From the NCBI GenBank assembly GCA_964529175.1, contig CAZGVO010000011.1, positions 1 to 64,000 on the forward strand: a stretch of 64,000 bases of DNA, in the 5' to 3' direction. The notes beneath the pieces were generated by a model, which was not told the origin of the DNA, searched no databases, and was given only the letters and a program-made list of their open reading frames with translations. This document shows, piece by piece, positions 35,294 through 44,700 of the stretch (positions within the stretch are counted from its first letter, which is position 1; each line of letters starts with the position of its first letter). Origin of the DNA: JAAFJM01 sp964529175. GTDB lineage: Bacteria > Bacteroidota > Bacteroidia > UKL13-3. The translations under genes were made by a program, and so were the position numbers.

Positions 35294-35995
35294 ATGAAAG
35301 ACAAAAAGCAATATAAAATTCTTGTTGTAGATGATGAAAAAGACATTCAAGAGTTTATTGAGTATAATTTAAAAAAAGAAGGTTATGAAGTATTTTTGGC
35401 AAATAATGGGGTAGAAGCCATTGAAGAATCCAAGCGTATAAAACCCGATTTAATTTTGATGGATGTAATGATGCCTCAAATGGATGGTATTCAAGCTTGC
35501 CAACAAATAAAATCGAACCCAACTTTAAATAAAATATTCATTGTTTTTTTAACTGCCAGAGCTGAAGAATACAGCGAGTTAGCTGGTTTTGATGCTGGAG
35601 CTGATGATTATATAGCAAAACCAATTAAGCCAAAATTATTGTTAACACGTTTGGCTGCTATTTTACGTAGAAAAGAAAATCATAATCCTGAAAGTGCAGA
35701 GGTTGAAAATATAAAATTAAATGTTAAAGGTTTAGTAATTGATAGAGATACTTTTTTGGTTTATAAAGGAACTGAAAAAATTCAATTGGCGCGTAAAGAG
35801 TTTGAATTACTGTATTTGTTAGCAAGTAAACCAGGTAAGGTATTTAAACGCGAAATTATATTAGAAAAAGTGTGGGGCGATGAGGTTATTGTAGGTGATA
35901 GAACCATTGATGTTCATATTAGAAAAATACGCGAAAAAATTGGAGAAGACCTACTTGGAACTGTAAAAGGTGTTGGTTATAAATTTGAAGATTAA
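35294..35995 (+). CDS. OmpR/PhoB-family response regulator
   Basis: The 233-residue regulator has a receiver domain with acidic pair DD in VVDDEKD, phosphoacceptor Asp in DLILMDVMMPQMDG, and conserved Thr and Lys (FLTARAEE, YIAKPIKP). A winged-helix DNA-binding domain follows (ARKEFELLYLLASKPGKVF, ILEKVWGD, DRTIDVHIRKIREKIG). It is a phosphorylation-controlled transcription factor. No cognate kinase gene is adjacent, so it is an orphan by position. Confidence 0.95.
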   Translation: MKDKKQYKILVVDDEKDIQEFIEYNLKKEGYEVFLANNGVEAIEESKRIKPDLILMDVMMPQMDGIQACQQIKSNPTLNKIFIVFLTARAEEYSELAGFDAGADDYIAKPIKPKLLLTRLAAILRRKENHNPESAEVENIKLNVKGLVIDRDTFLVYKGTEKIQLARKEFELLYLLASKPGKVFKREIILEKVWGDEVIVGDRTIDVHIRKIREKIGEDLLGTVKGVGYKFED

Positions 35996-36071
35996 TAGGT
36001 TGATTACTCCAACTAAATTTTCATCATTCATAATTGAACATTTATAATTATAATTGTACTTTATTTTATAA

Positions 36072-37334
36072 ATGGATAATTATTCTCTCATTATTTTATT
36101 AAGTATTTTGTTTTCGGCTTTTTTTGCCGGAACTGAAATTGCTTTTATTTCGTCTAACAAGTTACTTATTGAGCTTAAAAGCAAGCAAGGAAGCGTTACG
36201 GCTAATATCCTATCTAATTTTGTTAATAATCCATCAAAATTTATTAGTACTACGCTAGTTGGTAATAATATTGGCTTGGTTATTTATGGTATTTACATGG
36301 CAAAAGTGCTCGACCCTCTTTTGGTAAGCATGTCGCCATATTTTGAAACGCATAAATTTTTATTACTTTTTGCTCAAACTATTATTTCAACCTTAATAGT
36401 TTTGGTTACAGCTGAGTTTATACCAAAGGTTTTGTTTCGCATCAATCCTGATTTGGTTTTACAAGTTTTGGCATTACCTTTTTTGTTGTTTTACTATTTG
36501 TTTTGGCCGGTGGTTCACGTAATTATTTGGCTTTCTAAAATTATTTTAAATGGCTTTTTAAAAATAAAATATACCGAAACAACTCCAGTTTTTACTAAAA
36601 TAGATTTGGATGATTATATCAATCAAGTAAGTGATAACGACTTGGGTGATGATGCTGAAGTAGATACTGAAATGTTTAAAAACGCACTTGATTTTTCGAA
36701 CTTAAAAGTGCGTGATTGTATGACTCCAAGAACTGATTTGGAGATAATTGATATTACCGAAACACCAGAAGTTTTATATCAAAAATTTGTACAAACAGGT
36801 TTATCTAAAATATTGGTTTATGGTGGTACTCCCGATAATATTATTGGTTATGTGCATCAAAAAGAAATATTTAAAAAAGTAAATTCAATTAAAGAAATAG
36901 TTTTCCCAATTGAAATAGTGCCTGCTACTACTTCGGTTATGGATGTTTTAAACAGATTTAGCAAAACCCGTAAAAGTATTGCTTTGGTGGTAAATGAATT
37001 AGGAGGAACAGCTGGAATTGTAACCATTGAAGATGTAATGGAAGAAATTTTTGGTGAAATAGATGATGAACATGATACAGAATCGCTTACCGAAAAAACC
37101 ATTGCAGATAACGAATATTTATTCTCATGCAGATTAGAAATTCATTATTTAAATAATAAATACGATTTTGAATTACCTGAAGGTGAGTATAATACATTAG
37201 GTGGTTTTATTACTGCTAACCATGAAGATATTCCTGTTCAAGGTGAAAAAATTGTAATTGATAATTATGAGTTCATCATTCAAAAATCGAGCAGTGCTAA
37301 AATTGAAGAAGTTATTTTAAAAGTCAAGCAATAG
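36072..37334 (+). CDS. CNNM/CBS/CorC-domain membrane protein (hemolysin family, GldE-like)
   Basis: The 420-residue inner-membrane protein has an N-terminal CNNM transporter domain of about 185 residues with four hydrophobic segments (SAFFAGTEIAFISSN, STTLVGNNIGLVIYG). Paired CBS domains follow (VRDCMTPRTDLEIID, IALVVNELGGTAGIVTIEDVMEEIFG), then a C-terminal CorC/HlyC domain (YNTLGGFITANHEDIPVQGE). Relatives include Mg/Co efflux proteins and gliding protein GldE. The usual gldD/mutY/ssb neighbours of gldE are missing, so I keep the general name. Confidence 0.9.
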   Translation: MDNYSLIILLSILFSAFFAGTEIAFISSNKLLIELKSKQGSVTANILSNFVNNPSKFISTTLVGNNIGLVIYGIYMAKVLDPLLVSMSPYFETHKFLLLFAQTIISTLIVLVTAEFIPKVLFRINPDLVLQVLALPFLLFYYLFWPVVHVIIWLSKIILNGFLKIKYTETTPVFTKIDLDDYINQVSDNDLGDDAEVDTEMFKNALDFSNLKVRDCMTPRTDLEIIDITETPEVLYQKFVQTGLSKILVYGGTPDNIIGYVHQKEIFKKVNSIKEIVFPIEIVPATTSVMDVLNRFSKTRKSIALVVNELGGTAGIVTIEDVMEEIFGEIDDEHDTESLTEKTIADNEYLFSCRLEIHYLNNKYDFELPEGEYNTLGGFITANHEDIPVQGEKIVIDNYEFIIQKSSSAKIEEVILKVKQ

Positions 37335-37351
37335 CTTTATTTAATGACATA

Positions 37352-37388
37352 AAAAAGGCTCTTAAAATTTAATTTTAAGAGCCTTTTT
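37352..37388. terminator. Bidirectional terminator
   Basis: A long perfect inverted repeat (AAAAAGGCTCTTAAAATT with its complement) lies between the convergent CBS-protein and Cys/Lys-rich protein genes, with A and T runs on both sides. Confidence 0.9.
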
Positions 37389-37409
37389 ATATTTAAACTG
37401 ATTGGTTAA

Positions 37410-37715
37410 TTATTTAGCTTCTTCAGTTTTTACAGCTTTTTTACTGCAACATGCTTTTTTTGATTCGCATTTTTTCTCTTCTTTTTTCTCACAGCTTTTA
37501 GCAGCCGATTTTTTGCTTGAGCAGCAAGCTTTTTTCTCTTCTGTTTTTTTAGTGTTATCAGTAGTAACCTCATCAACCGAAGTTTGGTTTTCGTTAACTA
37601 CTTCTACTGTTGCTGCTTGAGGTTTAGCAGTAGTGGTTGCCGCTGGTTTAGCATTTTGTGCTTTGCTAGCAAATGCAAACGATGCAAAAGCAGCTATTAA
37701 AAGTATTTTTTTCAT
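37410..37715 (-). CDS. Secreted Cys/Lys-rich low-complexity protein
   Basis: The 101-residue product has a clean signal peptide (MKKILLIAAFASFAFASKAQ). An Ala/Thr/Glu-rich linker is followed by a tail of KKACCSSKK, KSCEKKEEKKC and KKACCSKKA units. The seven cysteines (two CC pairs) amid lysines suggest metal binding or a cross-linked envelope peptide. No family is recognised; similar low-complexity secreted peptides occur across Bacteroidota. It is monocistronic. Confidence 0.7.
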   Translation of the reverse strand: MKKILLIAAFASFAFASKAQNAKPAATTTAKPQAATVEVVNENQTSVDEVTTDNTKKTEEKKACCSSKKSAAKSCEKKEEKKCESKKACCSKKAVKTEEAK

Positions 37716-37811
37716 ATTGTTATTTTTAAAATTTATAATTCAAATGTATTGATGTAAATTGAAAATGCAAAGGTATTTTAACCAAGAATACTTAAATTTT
37801 ACTAAAATAAG

Positions 37812-38285
37812 TTATTGATGGTGGTAAGGTTCACCTTTTATAATGGTAAAACAACGATAAATTTGCTCAATAAAAATAAGCCTAATTAATTGGTGAGAGA
37901 AAGTACAAGCCGAAAGCGATATCTTGGCATTTGCTCTATCATAAACAGTTTCGTCAAAGCCATAAGCACCGCCAATTATAAAAACCAAACTGCTTTGCTG
38001 AACACTTAGGTTTTCAATATATTTTGCTAATTGAATTGATGTGTATGTTTTTCCATTTTCATCTAATAAAATAACAAAATCGGTAGATTTTAGCTGTTTT
38101 AAAATAATATCAGCCTCAACTTTTTTGGTTTGGTTGGCATCTTTGCTTTTAAGTTTGGTGGGCAGCTCAAATGTTTTACTCTCAAACTTGCAGTAGTGAA
38201 CCAATCGTTTCGCAAATTCAGCAAATCCATCATCTACAAATTTAAAATGTGTTTTACCAAGTTGAAGCAACGTAACTTTTACCAT
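37812..38285 (-). CDS. rlmH: 23S rRNA pseudouridine-1915 N3-methyltransferase RlmH
   Basis: The 157-residue SPOUT-fold methyltransferase has the RlmH signatures FVILLDENGKTYTSIQLAKYI, VFIIGGAYGFDE and the terminal LSACTFSHQLIRLIFIEQIYRCFTIIKGEPYHHQ region. It methylates pseudouridine 1915 in helix 69 of 23S rRNA using SAM. Its start overlaps the end of the upstream M48 protease gene by 7 bp, so they are translationally coupled. Confidence 0.97.
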   Translation of the reverse strand: MVKVTLLQLGKTHFKFVDDGFAEFAKRLVHYCKFESKTFELPTKLKSKDANQTKKVEADIILKQLKSTDFVILLDENGKTYTSIQLAKYIENLSVQQSSLVFIIGGAYGFDETVYDRANAKISLSACTFSHQLIRLIFIEQIYRCFTIIKGEPYHHQ

Positions 38286-39082
38286 GATTTTTCGGTGTTT
38301 TTTGGTAAAAGTGACTTTATTCTTGAATAATTTTCTTCAAATTTTTTCCCTTTTTTACCACCTAGTTTTTTCCAATGCTCAAGCATTACTTGTTTTCTAT
38401 TTTCAGGAGCTGGGTGGGTGCTTAAAAACTCCGATACTTCTTGTGTTTGGTTATCTTTTTCTAACTTTTCAAAAAAGCCATTTGCCTCACTCGCATCGTA
38501 AACGGTATTGTATAAATAGTTTACTGAATATTCATCGGCTTGTGCTTCATTATCGCGGCTAAATTTTAAACCTATCAAATTTTGAGCAATATTAATTAGG
38601 CTACTTCCATCCCCAAAAACCAAGCTAATTAAGGCCGAAAGCCCAAGTTCTTTTGCCATATTATCAATAGAATGGCGTTTGTCAGCATGCGCTATTTCGT
38701 GGCCTAAAACACCTGCCAATTGAGCTTCGTTATCTAAATAATTTATTAAACCGGTGTAAACATAAATTTTTCCACCGGGTAAGCAAAATGCATTTAAAAC
38801 AGTATCGTTTATAATTTTTAAATCCCATTTAAAGGCATCTGCATGGGTTACATTACCCGATTTTAAAATACGTTCTTTAATTAGATTGATACTATTGTAA
38901 AGCTCTTTATTTTCTTTTTCATCTAAAATTTGATCGGCATAAATTGCATCGTATTGGTTTTGAGCTGATTTGCCCATTTCTACATCCACTTCGGTGCTAA
39001 TGTAGTTTTTCCAACCCTCGCCACACGAACTGAATACAACCATTAAGGTAAAAAATATGACTATGTTTTTAGTAAATTTCAT
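38279..39082 (-). CDS. M48-family metalloprotease lipoprotein
   Basis: The 267-residue lipoprotein (FSSC, Cys20) has the zinc motif H128-EIA-H132 in LGHEIAHADKRHS, and a third-ligand region, DNEAQADEYSVNYLY. This is the periplasmic M48 (BepA/YcaL-like) family that processes or degrades misassembled outer-membrane proteins. There is no TPR domain as in BepA, so it is closer to YcaL/LoiP. It is coupled to rlmH downstream. Confidence 0.92.
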   Translation of the reverse strand: MKFTKNIVIFFTLMVVFSSCGEGWKNYISTEVDVEMGKSAQNQYDAIYADQILDEKENKELYNSINLIKERILKSGNVTHADAFKWDLKIINDTVLNAFCLPGGKIYVYTGLINYLDNEAQLAGVLGHEIAHADKRHSIDNMAKELGLSALISLVFGDGSSLINIAQNLIGLKFSRDNEAQADEYSVNYLYNTVYDASEANGFFEKLEKDNQTQEVSEFLSTHPAPENRKQVMLEHWKKLGGKKGKKFEENYSRIKSLLPKNTEKSW

Positions 39083-39137
39083 CTCTGATTTTTTCTACGA
39101 ATTTAACAACATTATTAATATTATAAATAAATGACTT

Positions 39138-39165
39138 TTTGCAATGGCTTATAGTTTTATATTCG
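39138..39165 (+). promoter_or_regulatory. Possible promoter for the second TonB receptor
   Basis: TTTG at 39138 and TATATTCG at 39158-39165 resemble the Bacteroidota promoter, with a short 16-bp spacer and one -7 mismatch. The -7 box ends 16 bp before the start codon. Confidence 0.4.
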
Positions 39166-39181
39166 CCACACTTTTTAAAAA

Positions 39182-41557
39182 ATGAAAAAACAATATATTT
39201 TAAGTTTTATAGCGGTAATTTTTAGCATGCAATTGCTTGCGCAGCAAGGTAGAATTAAAGGTTTAGTAGTTGATAAAGATAATGGAGAACCTATCATTTC
39301 GTGTAATATTAAACTAACAGAAATTACACCCAATAATGAAGTAAGTGTAAAGAAACCCATTATAGTTCAAACAGATAATAATGGTATTTATGTAATAACA
39401 AAAATTCCTTATGGGAAATATACTGTTCGTTTTGCTTTTATTGGTTACGAAATTTTAACTCAAACCGTTGAAGTAAATGATGAAGAGCCAATTCAGTTAA
39501 ACTTTAATGTAACTAAAAAGAAAAATCAATTAAACGAGGTTACTATTAGTGGCGAAAAAGAAAAAGTTCGTGAAAATGTAAATATTTCAACCAACGTAAT
39601 TACTCAAAAGGAACTTTCGCGCTTACCTACTTTTGGTGGTGAGCCTGATTTGGTTCAATATTTACAAGTACTACCTGGTGTTAACTTTAGTGGAGATCAA
39701 GGCGGACAGCTTTATATTCGTGGTGGTTCACCTGTTATGAATAAAGTTATGCTTGACGGAATGATTATTTATAATCCATTTCACTCCATTGGTTTGTTCA
39801 GTATTTTTGATGCAGATTTAATTAAAACTGCTGATGTAAGTGCTGGTGGATTTAATGTTCAATATGGTGGTAGAATTTCAGGTGTTATTGATGTAAGCAC
39901 ACGCGATGGAAATAGAAAAGATTTTTCGGGTAAAATAGCTGTTAATCCGGTTACTGCCAAGTTTCATATTGAAGGGCCTGTTTCAAAATATACCGAAGGT
40001 GGTGGATCGGCATCTTATATAATTTCAGCCAAAACTTCTTACTTAGATAAAACAGCTCCAATTTTTTATAAAAATGCTGATCCTGAAAATGGTCTTCCTT
40101 ACTCGTTTCTCGACTTATTTGGAAAATATGCTTTTACCAGTTCTAATGGTAGTAAAGCCAGTTTATTTGGATTTAGGTTTGATGATAAATCACAATTTAA
40201 CCAATTAAAATACAATTGGAATAACGTTGGTTTAGGAGGGAATTTATTAATTATTCCTGATGGTAGTAGTACATTAATTAATATTGCTGCTGGTTATTCA
40301 AATTATGGTATTACATTATTAGATGCTAGTAACAGAGAGCGTTCAAGCGGAATTAATAGTTTTAATACTTCTTTTGGATTTACCAATTTTTTTGGAAAAG
40401 ACGATTTGAAATATGGATTTGAAGTTGTTGGATTTAGTACTACTTATAATTATTTAAACAATACTGGTAGAAAAATTGATCAAGTAAATAGCAATACCGA
40501 AGCCTCAACTTATTTTAAGTATAAAAAAGTAATTGGAAGTCGTTTGGTTATTGAACCAGGTATTCGTATGGTCTATTATGCATCTATTTCTGAAAGCAGT
40601 TTTGAACCTCGTATTGGTGTTAAATACAATGCTACTTCAACTTTAAGGTTTAAAGGTGCAGCAGGTTTGTATTCTCAAAATTTAATAAGTGCAGTAAGCG
40701 ATCAAGATGTGGTGAATTTGTTTTATGGCTTTTTATCTAATCCTGATGGTATTTCTCGCAATGGTTCTTTGGCTGGTAATACTAGCCGTTTGCAAAAAGC
40801 ATGGCATACTGCTTTTGGTTTTGAGCTTGATATATTAAACACACCCAAACAAAAGTTAAATTTAAACAGTGAGTTGTTTTATAAAAACTTTAACCAAATA
40901 ATTAGTATCAATAGGTATAAAATTTACGAAAATGATGCTTCTAATATCAATAGACCTGAACTACAAAGATTGGACTATATAGCAGAAAAAGGTTTAAGCT
41001 ATGGTGCTGACGCAACTTTAAAATACGAAAATAAAAAATTAAATATTTGGGCAGTATATTCCCTCACTTATGTCACTAGAAATGACGGAGTATCAATTGA
41101 AAATGGCGGAATGGGAAAGGACTACATACCTCATTTTGATAGACGCCATAATTTTAACATAGTAGTAAACCAAAGCTGGGGAAATAAAAAGAATCCAACT
41201 GCTTGGACAGCTAATTTACGTTGGAATTTTGGCTCAGGTTTTCCATTTACACAAACCCAAGGTTTGTACGAAAAACTTAGTTATGCTGGTGGAATTAGCT
41301 CAAACCCATTGGTACAAAATGGAAATTTAGGTGTTTATTACGATCAAATTAATACAGGTCGGTTACCTTATTTTCATCGTTTAGATGTTTCACTTTCTCG
41401 CAAATTTAACATTAGCAAAACTTCAGTTTTAAACATAACTGCTGCTGCTACCAATGTTTATAACCGCGAAAATATATTTTATTTTGATGTGCTTAATTAT
41501 AAAAGAATCAATCAATTACCTTTCTTGCCAACTTTAGGTTTTAGTTTAACTTTTTAA
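39182..41557 (+). CDS. TonB-dependent receptor
   Basis: The 791-residue outer-membrane receptor has a signal peptide (LLAQ) and a carboxypeptidase-like domain (GRIKGLVVDKDNGEPIIS, VRFAFIGYE). The plug has LPTFGGEPDLVQYLQVLPGV and YIRGGSPVMNKVMLDG, and a full beta-barrel ends LGFSLTF. It resembles the receptor at 31935 in size and plan, but is clearly divergent. No lipoprotein partner follows; a terminator closes the unit. The ligand is unknown. Confidence 0.93.
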   Translation: MKKQYILSFIAVIFSMQLLAQQGRIKGLVVDKDNGEPIISCNIKLTEITPNNEVSVKKPIIVQTDNNGIYVITKIPYGKYTVRFAFIGYEILTQTVEVNDEEPIQLNFNVTKKKNQLNEVTISGEKEKVRENVNISTNVITQKELSRLPTFGGEPDLVQYLQVLPGVNFSGDQGGQLYIRGGSPVMNKVMLDGMIIYNPFHSIGLFSIFDADLIKTADVSAGGFNVQYGGRISGVIDVSTRDGNRKDFSGKIAVNPVTAKFHIEGPVSKYTEGGGSASYIISAKTSYLDKTAPIFYKNADPENGLPYSFLDLFGKYAFTSSNGSKASLFGFRFDDKSQFNQLKYNWNNVGLGGNLLIIPDGSSTLINIAAGYSNYGITLLDASNRERSSGINSFNTSFGFTNFFGKDDLKYGFEVVGFSTTYNYLNNTGRKIDQVNSNTEASTYFKYKKVIGSRLVIEPGIRMVYYASISESSFEPRIGVKYNATSTLRFKGAAGLYSQNLISAVSDQDVVNLFYGFLSNPDGISRNGSLAGNTSRLQKAWHTAFGFELDILNTPKQKLNLNSELFYKNFNQIISINRYKIYENDASNINRPELQRLDYIAEKGLSYGADATLKYENKKLNIWAVYSLTYVTRNDGVSIENGGMGKDYIPHFDRRHNFNIVVNQSWGNKKNPTAWTANLRWNFGSGFPFTQTQGLYEKLSYAGGISSNPLVQNGNLGVYYDQINTGRLPYFHRLDVSLSRKFNISKTSVLNITAAATNVYNRENIFYFDVLNYKRINQLPFLPTLGFSLTF

Positions 41558-41579
41558 AATAAGCTATTCAATATTTTAT

Positions 41580-41612
41580 AAGCCATTACAACTAAGTTGT
41601 AGTGGCTTTTTT
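41580..41612 (+). terminator. Rho-independent terminator
   Basis: A 13-bp stem with one G-T pair (41580-41592 with 41596-41608) is followed by a T run, 22 bp after the TonB receptor stop. Confidence 0.88.
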
Positions 41613-41687
41613 GTTTTTTAAATATTTCGTAAAAAGAGTTAAGCTACACACATTTTCTGCACTTATTATGCTAATTTTCAAGCATAC

Positions 41688-41718
41688 TTGATATTTGGTT
41701 TATCAAACGTTATTTTCG
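41688..41718 (+). promoter_or_regulatory. Probable ileS promoter
   Basis: TTG at 41688-41690, a 20-bp spacer and TATTTTCG at 41711-41718 fit the Bacteroidota consensus with one mismatch. It lies 51 bp before ileS. Confidence 0.6.
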
Positions 41719-41769
41719 CGCCACTTTTAAAAATCCATATCGGGTTTTTATGCAATTTTTTAAAACAAA

Positions 41770-44700
41770 ATGACCAAATACAAAGAATATAAAAAACTTG
41801 ATTTTCCTGCTTTTGAGCAAGAAATATTAAAGTTTTGGGCCGATGAAAAAATATTTGAAAAAAGTGTAGCCAATCGTAAAAGTGCAAAACCATTTGTGTT
41901 TTACGAAGGGCCGCCAAGTGCAAATGGAATGCCTGGTATTCACCATGTTATGAGTAGAGCTATCAAAGATATTTTTTGTAGATACAATACTTTAAAAGGT
42001 TTCCAAGTTAAGCGTAAAGCTGGTTGGGATACGCATGGTTTACCTGTAGAATTACAGGTGGAAAAAGCAATGGGAATTACCAAAGAAGATATTGGTAAAA
42101 CCATTTCGATAGAAGATTACAACGAAGCTTGCCGCAAGGATGTAATGAAATATACTGATGTGTGGAACGATTTAACCACACGTATTGGTTATTGGGTAGA
42201 TTTGAATGATCCTTACATTACCTATGAAAACAGTTACATAGAAAGTCTTTGGTGGTGCTTAAAACAATTACATAACAAAGGTTATTTGTATAAAGGTTAC
42301 ACCATTCAGCCATATTCACCAGCAGCGGGAACTGGTTTAAGTTCGCACGAATTAAACCAACCTGGAACTTACAAAGATGTAAAAGACATGACTGCTGTAG
42401 CCATGTTTAAGATAGTTGATGGTTCACAGCTGAAAGTTGATAGCAATAATTCGGTTGCTGAGCGAAGCCGAAGCACCGAACCTGTTTATTTTCTAGCTTG
42501 GACTACTACACCTTGGACATTGCCATCGAACACAGCATTGGCCGTAGGGCCAAAAATTGATTATGTTTTAGTAAAAACCATAAGTCAATTTAGTCATGAA
42601 GAGGTGAATGTAATTTTAGCAAAAAACTTAGTTGGAAAATACTTTAAACCTGAACAAGCTGATTTAAAATTTGAAGATTACAAAGCAGGAGACAAATTGG
42701 TTCCTTACCAAATCTTAGCCGAATATAAAGGCAAAGATTTAGCAGGTATCAAATACGAGCAATTATTGCCATTTGATGGCATTAAAGTAGAGAACGGAAA
42801 AAGTTTTGAGGTAATTACAGGCGATTTTGTTACCACTGAAGATGGAACTGGAATAGTGCATATTGCGCCAAGTTTTGGTGCAGACGATTTTAGGGTGGCA
42901 CAACAAAATGGAATTGGTTCGTTAACTCTGGTTGATAAACGTGGTAAGTTTTTAGCTGAGGTTAAGGATGATTTGTTCCTTTATGGCGAAGAGTATGTAA
43001 AAGAAGCTTATTTAACTGAAACTGAAAAAGAAGCTGCTTTGGCTTTGCAAAAAGATAAATTACAAGGTTTTATAAAAGATACCAGCAAGCTTAATTATTT
43101 AAGTGTAGATGAGCGTATTACTTTAAAACTTCAAAACGAAAATAAGTTATTTAAAAAAGAAAAATACGACCATACTTATCCGCATTGTTGGAGAACTGAT
43201 AAGCCAATATTATATTATCCATTAGAAAGTTGGTTTATTAAAACCACTGCTGTTAAAGATAAATTGGTGGAGAACAATGCCAAAATTAACTGGAAACCAG
43301 CAAGTACTGGAACTGGAAGATTTGGAAATTGGTTAGAAAATTTGGTTGATTGGAATTTATCTCGTTCTCGTTATTGGGGAACACCATTGCCAATTTGGAG
43401 AAGTAATCTAAATTATAATGAAGTTATATCAGTGGGTTCTTTTGATGATTTAGTTACAAATAAATCATCAGAAGGAATAGAATTAGTTGGATATTATGTT
43501 AAAGATGAATTGAGAGATTTATTTTTGGCTATCAAAAATAATGATTCCAAGTCGATTGATTTTATTAGAGATATTAATTTATCAAATGGTAATTCTGAAG
43601 AAATAATTTCATCATTTATAGAAAAAATCCAAAATTCAAAAGATATTGAACACCCAAGGAATTTATCTTTAATTCCTAATAATCAAAAATTGAAATTTTT
43701 AAAACCAATTAGTGAGTTTGATAAAGGAAGTTTTAATTTACATAAGCCATTTATAGATAGGGTTTATTTTTTACCTAAAGGGTTTGAAAATAATAATCAA
43801 TCTGAACTTTACTCTCGCGAAGCTGATTTAATTGATGTTTGGTTTGATAGTGGTGCTATGCCTTATGCTCAATGGAATTTTATGGGTAAAGATTCAACTG
43901 AAGAAGCTAAGGCACAATTTGAATCGGCTTATCCTGCTGATTATATTGCCGAAGGAGTTGACCAAACACGTGGTTGGTTCTTTACTTTGCATGCTTTGGC
44001 AGTTTTATTAAACGATTGTTCAGACGAAATAAAAGCATTTAACCAAAAAACAGGAAATCCAGGAATTGCCTTTAAAAATGTAATTGCTAATGGCCTTGTA
44101 TTGGATAAAAATGGACAAAAAATGAGTAAACGTTTGGGTAATGTGGTTGATCCGTTTACTACTATTGCTAAATATGGTGCCGATGCAACGCGTTGGTACA
44201 TGATTAGTAATAACGACCCTTGGGATAACTTAAAATTTGATTTAGATGGAATAGGAGAGAGTCAACGTAAGTTTTTTGGCACTTTATACAATACGTATTC
44301 GTTTTTTGCTATTTATGCCAATATTGATGGTTTTGTGTACGATAGCAGCAATATAGTTGCTGTAAAAGAACGCACTGAACTTGATCGTTGGATTATCAGT
44401 AAACTAAATAGTTTGATAAAATTGGTGAGCGAGAAAATGGATGATTACGATCCAACTCCTGCTGCTAGAGCTATTGAAGAGTTTGTAGGCGATCATCTTT
44501 CTAATTGGTACGTGCGTTTAAGCCGCAGACGTTTCTGGAAAGGCGAAATGAACGATGAGAAAAAAGCTGCTTACGAAACTTTATACGAGTGTTTGGAAAC
44601 TGTTAGTCAGTTAATGAGCAGTGTTGCACCATTTTTTGCTGATTGGTTATACCGTAACTTAAACGAAAGTTTAATTGATTCAGGTAAAAATACGTTACAA

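Noticed and set aside
36072..37334. Firm gldE call
   Set aside because: The domain order fits, but gldE's usual neighbours are absent and the family has many paralogues.
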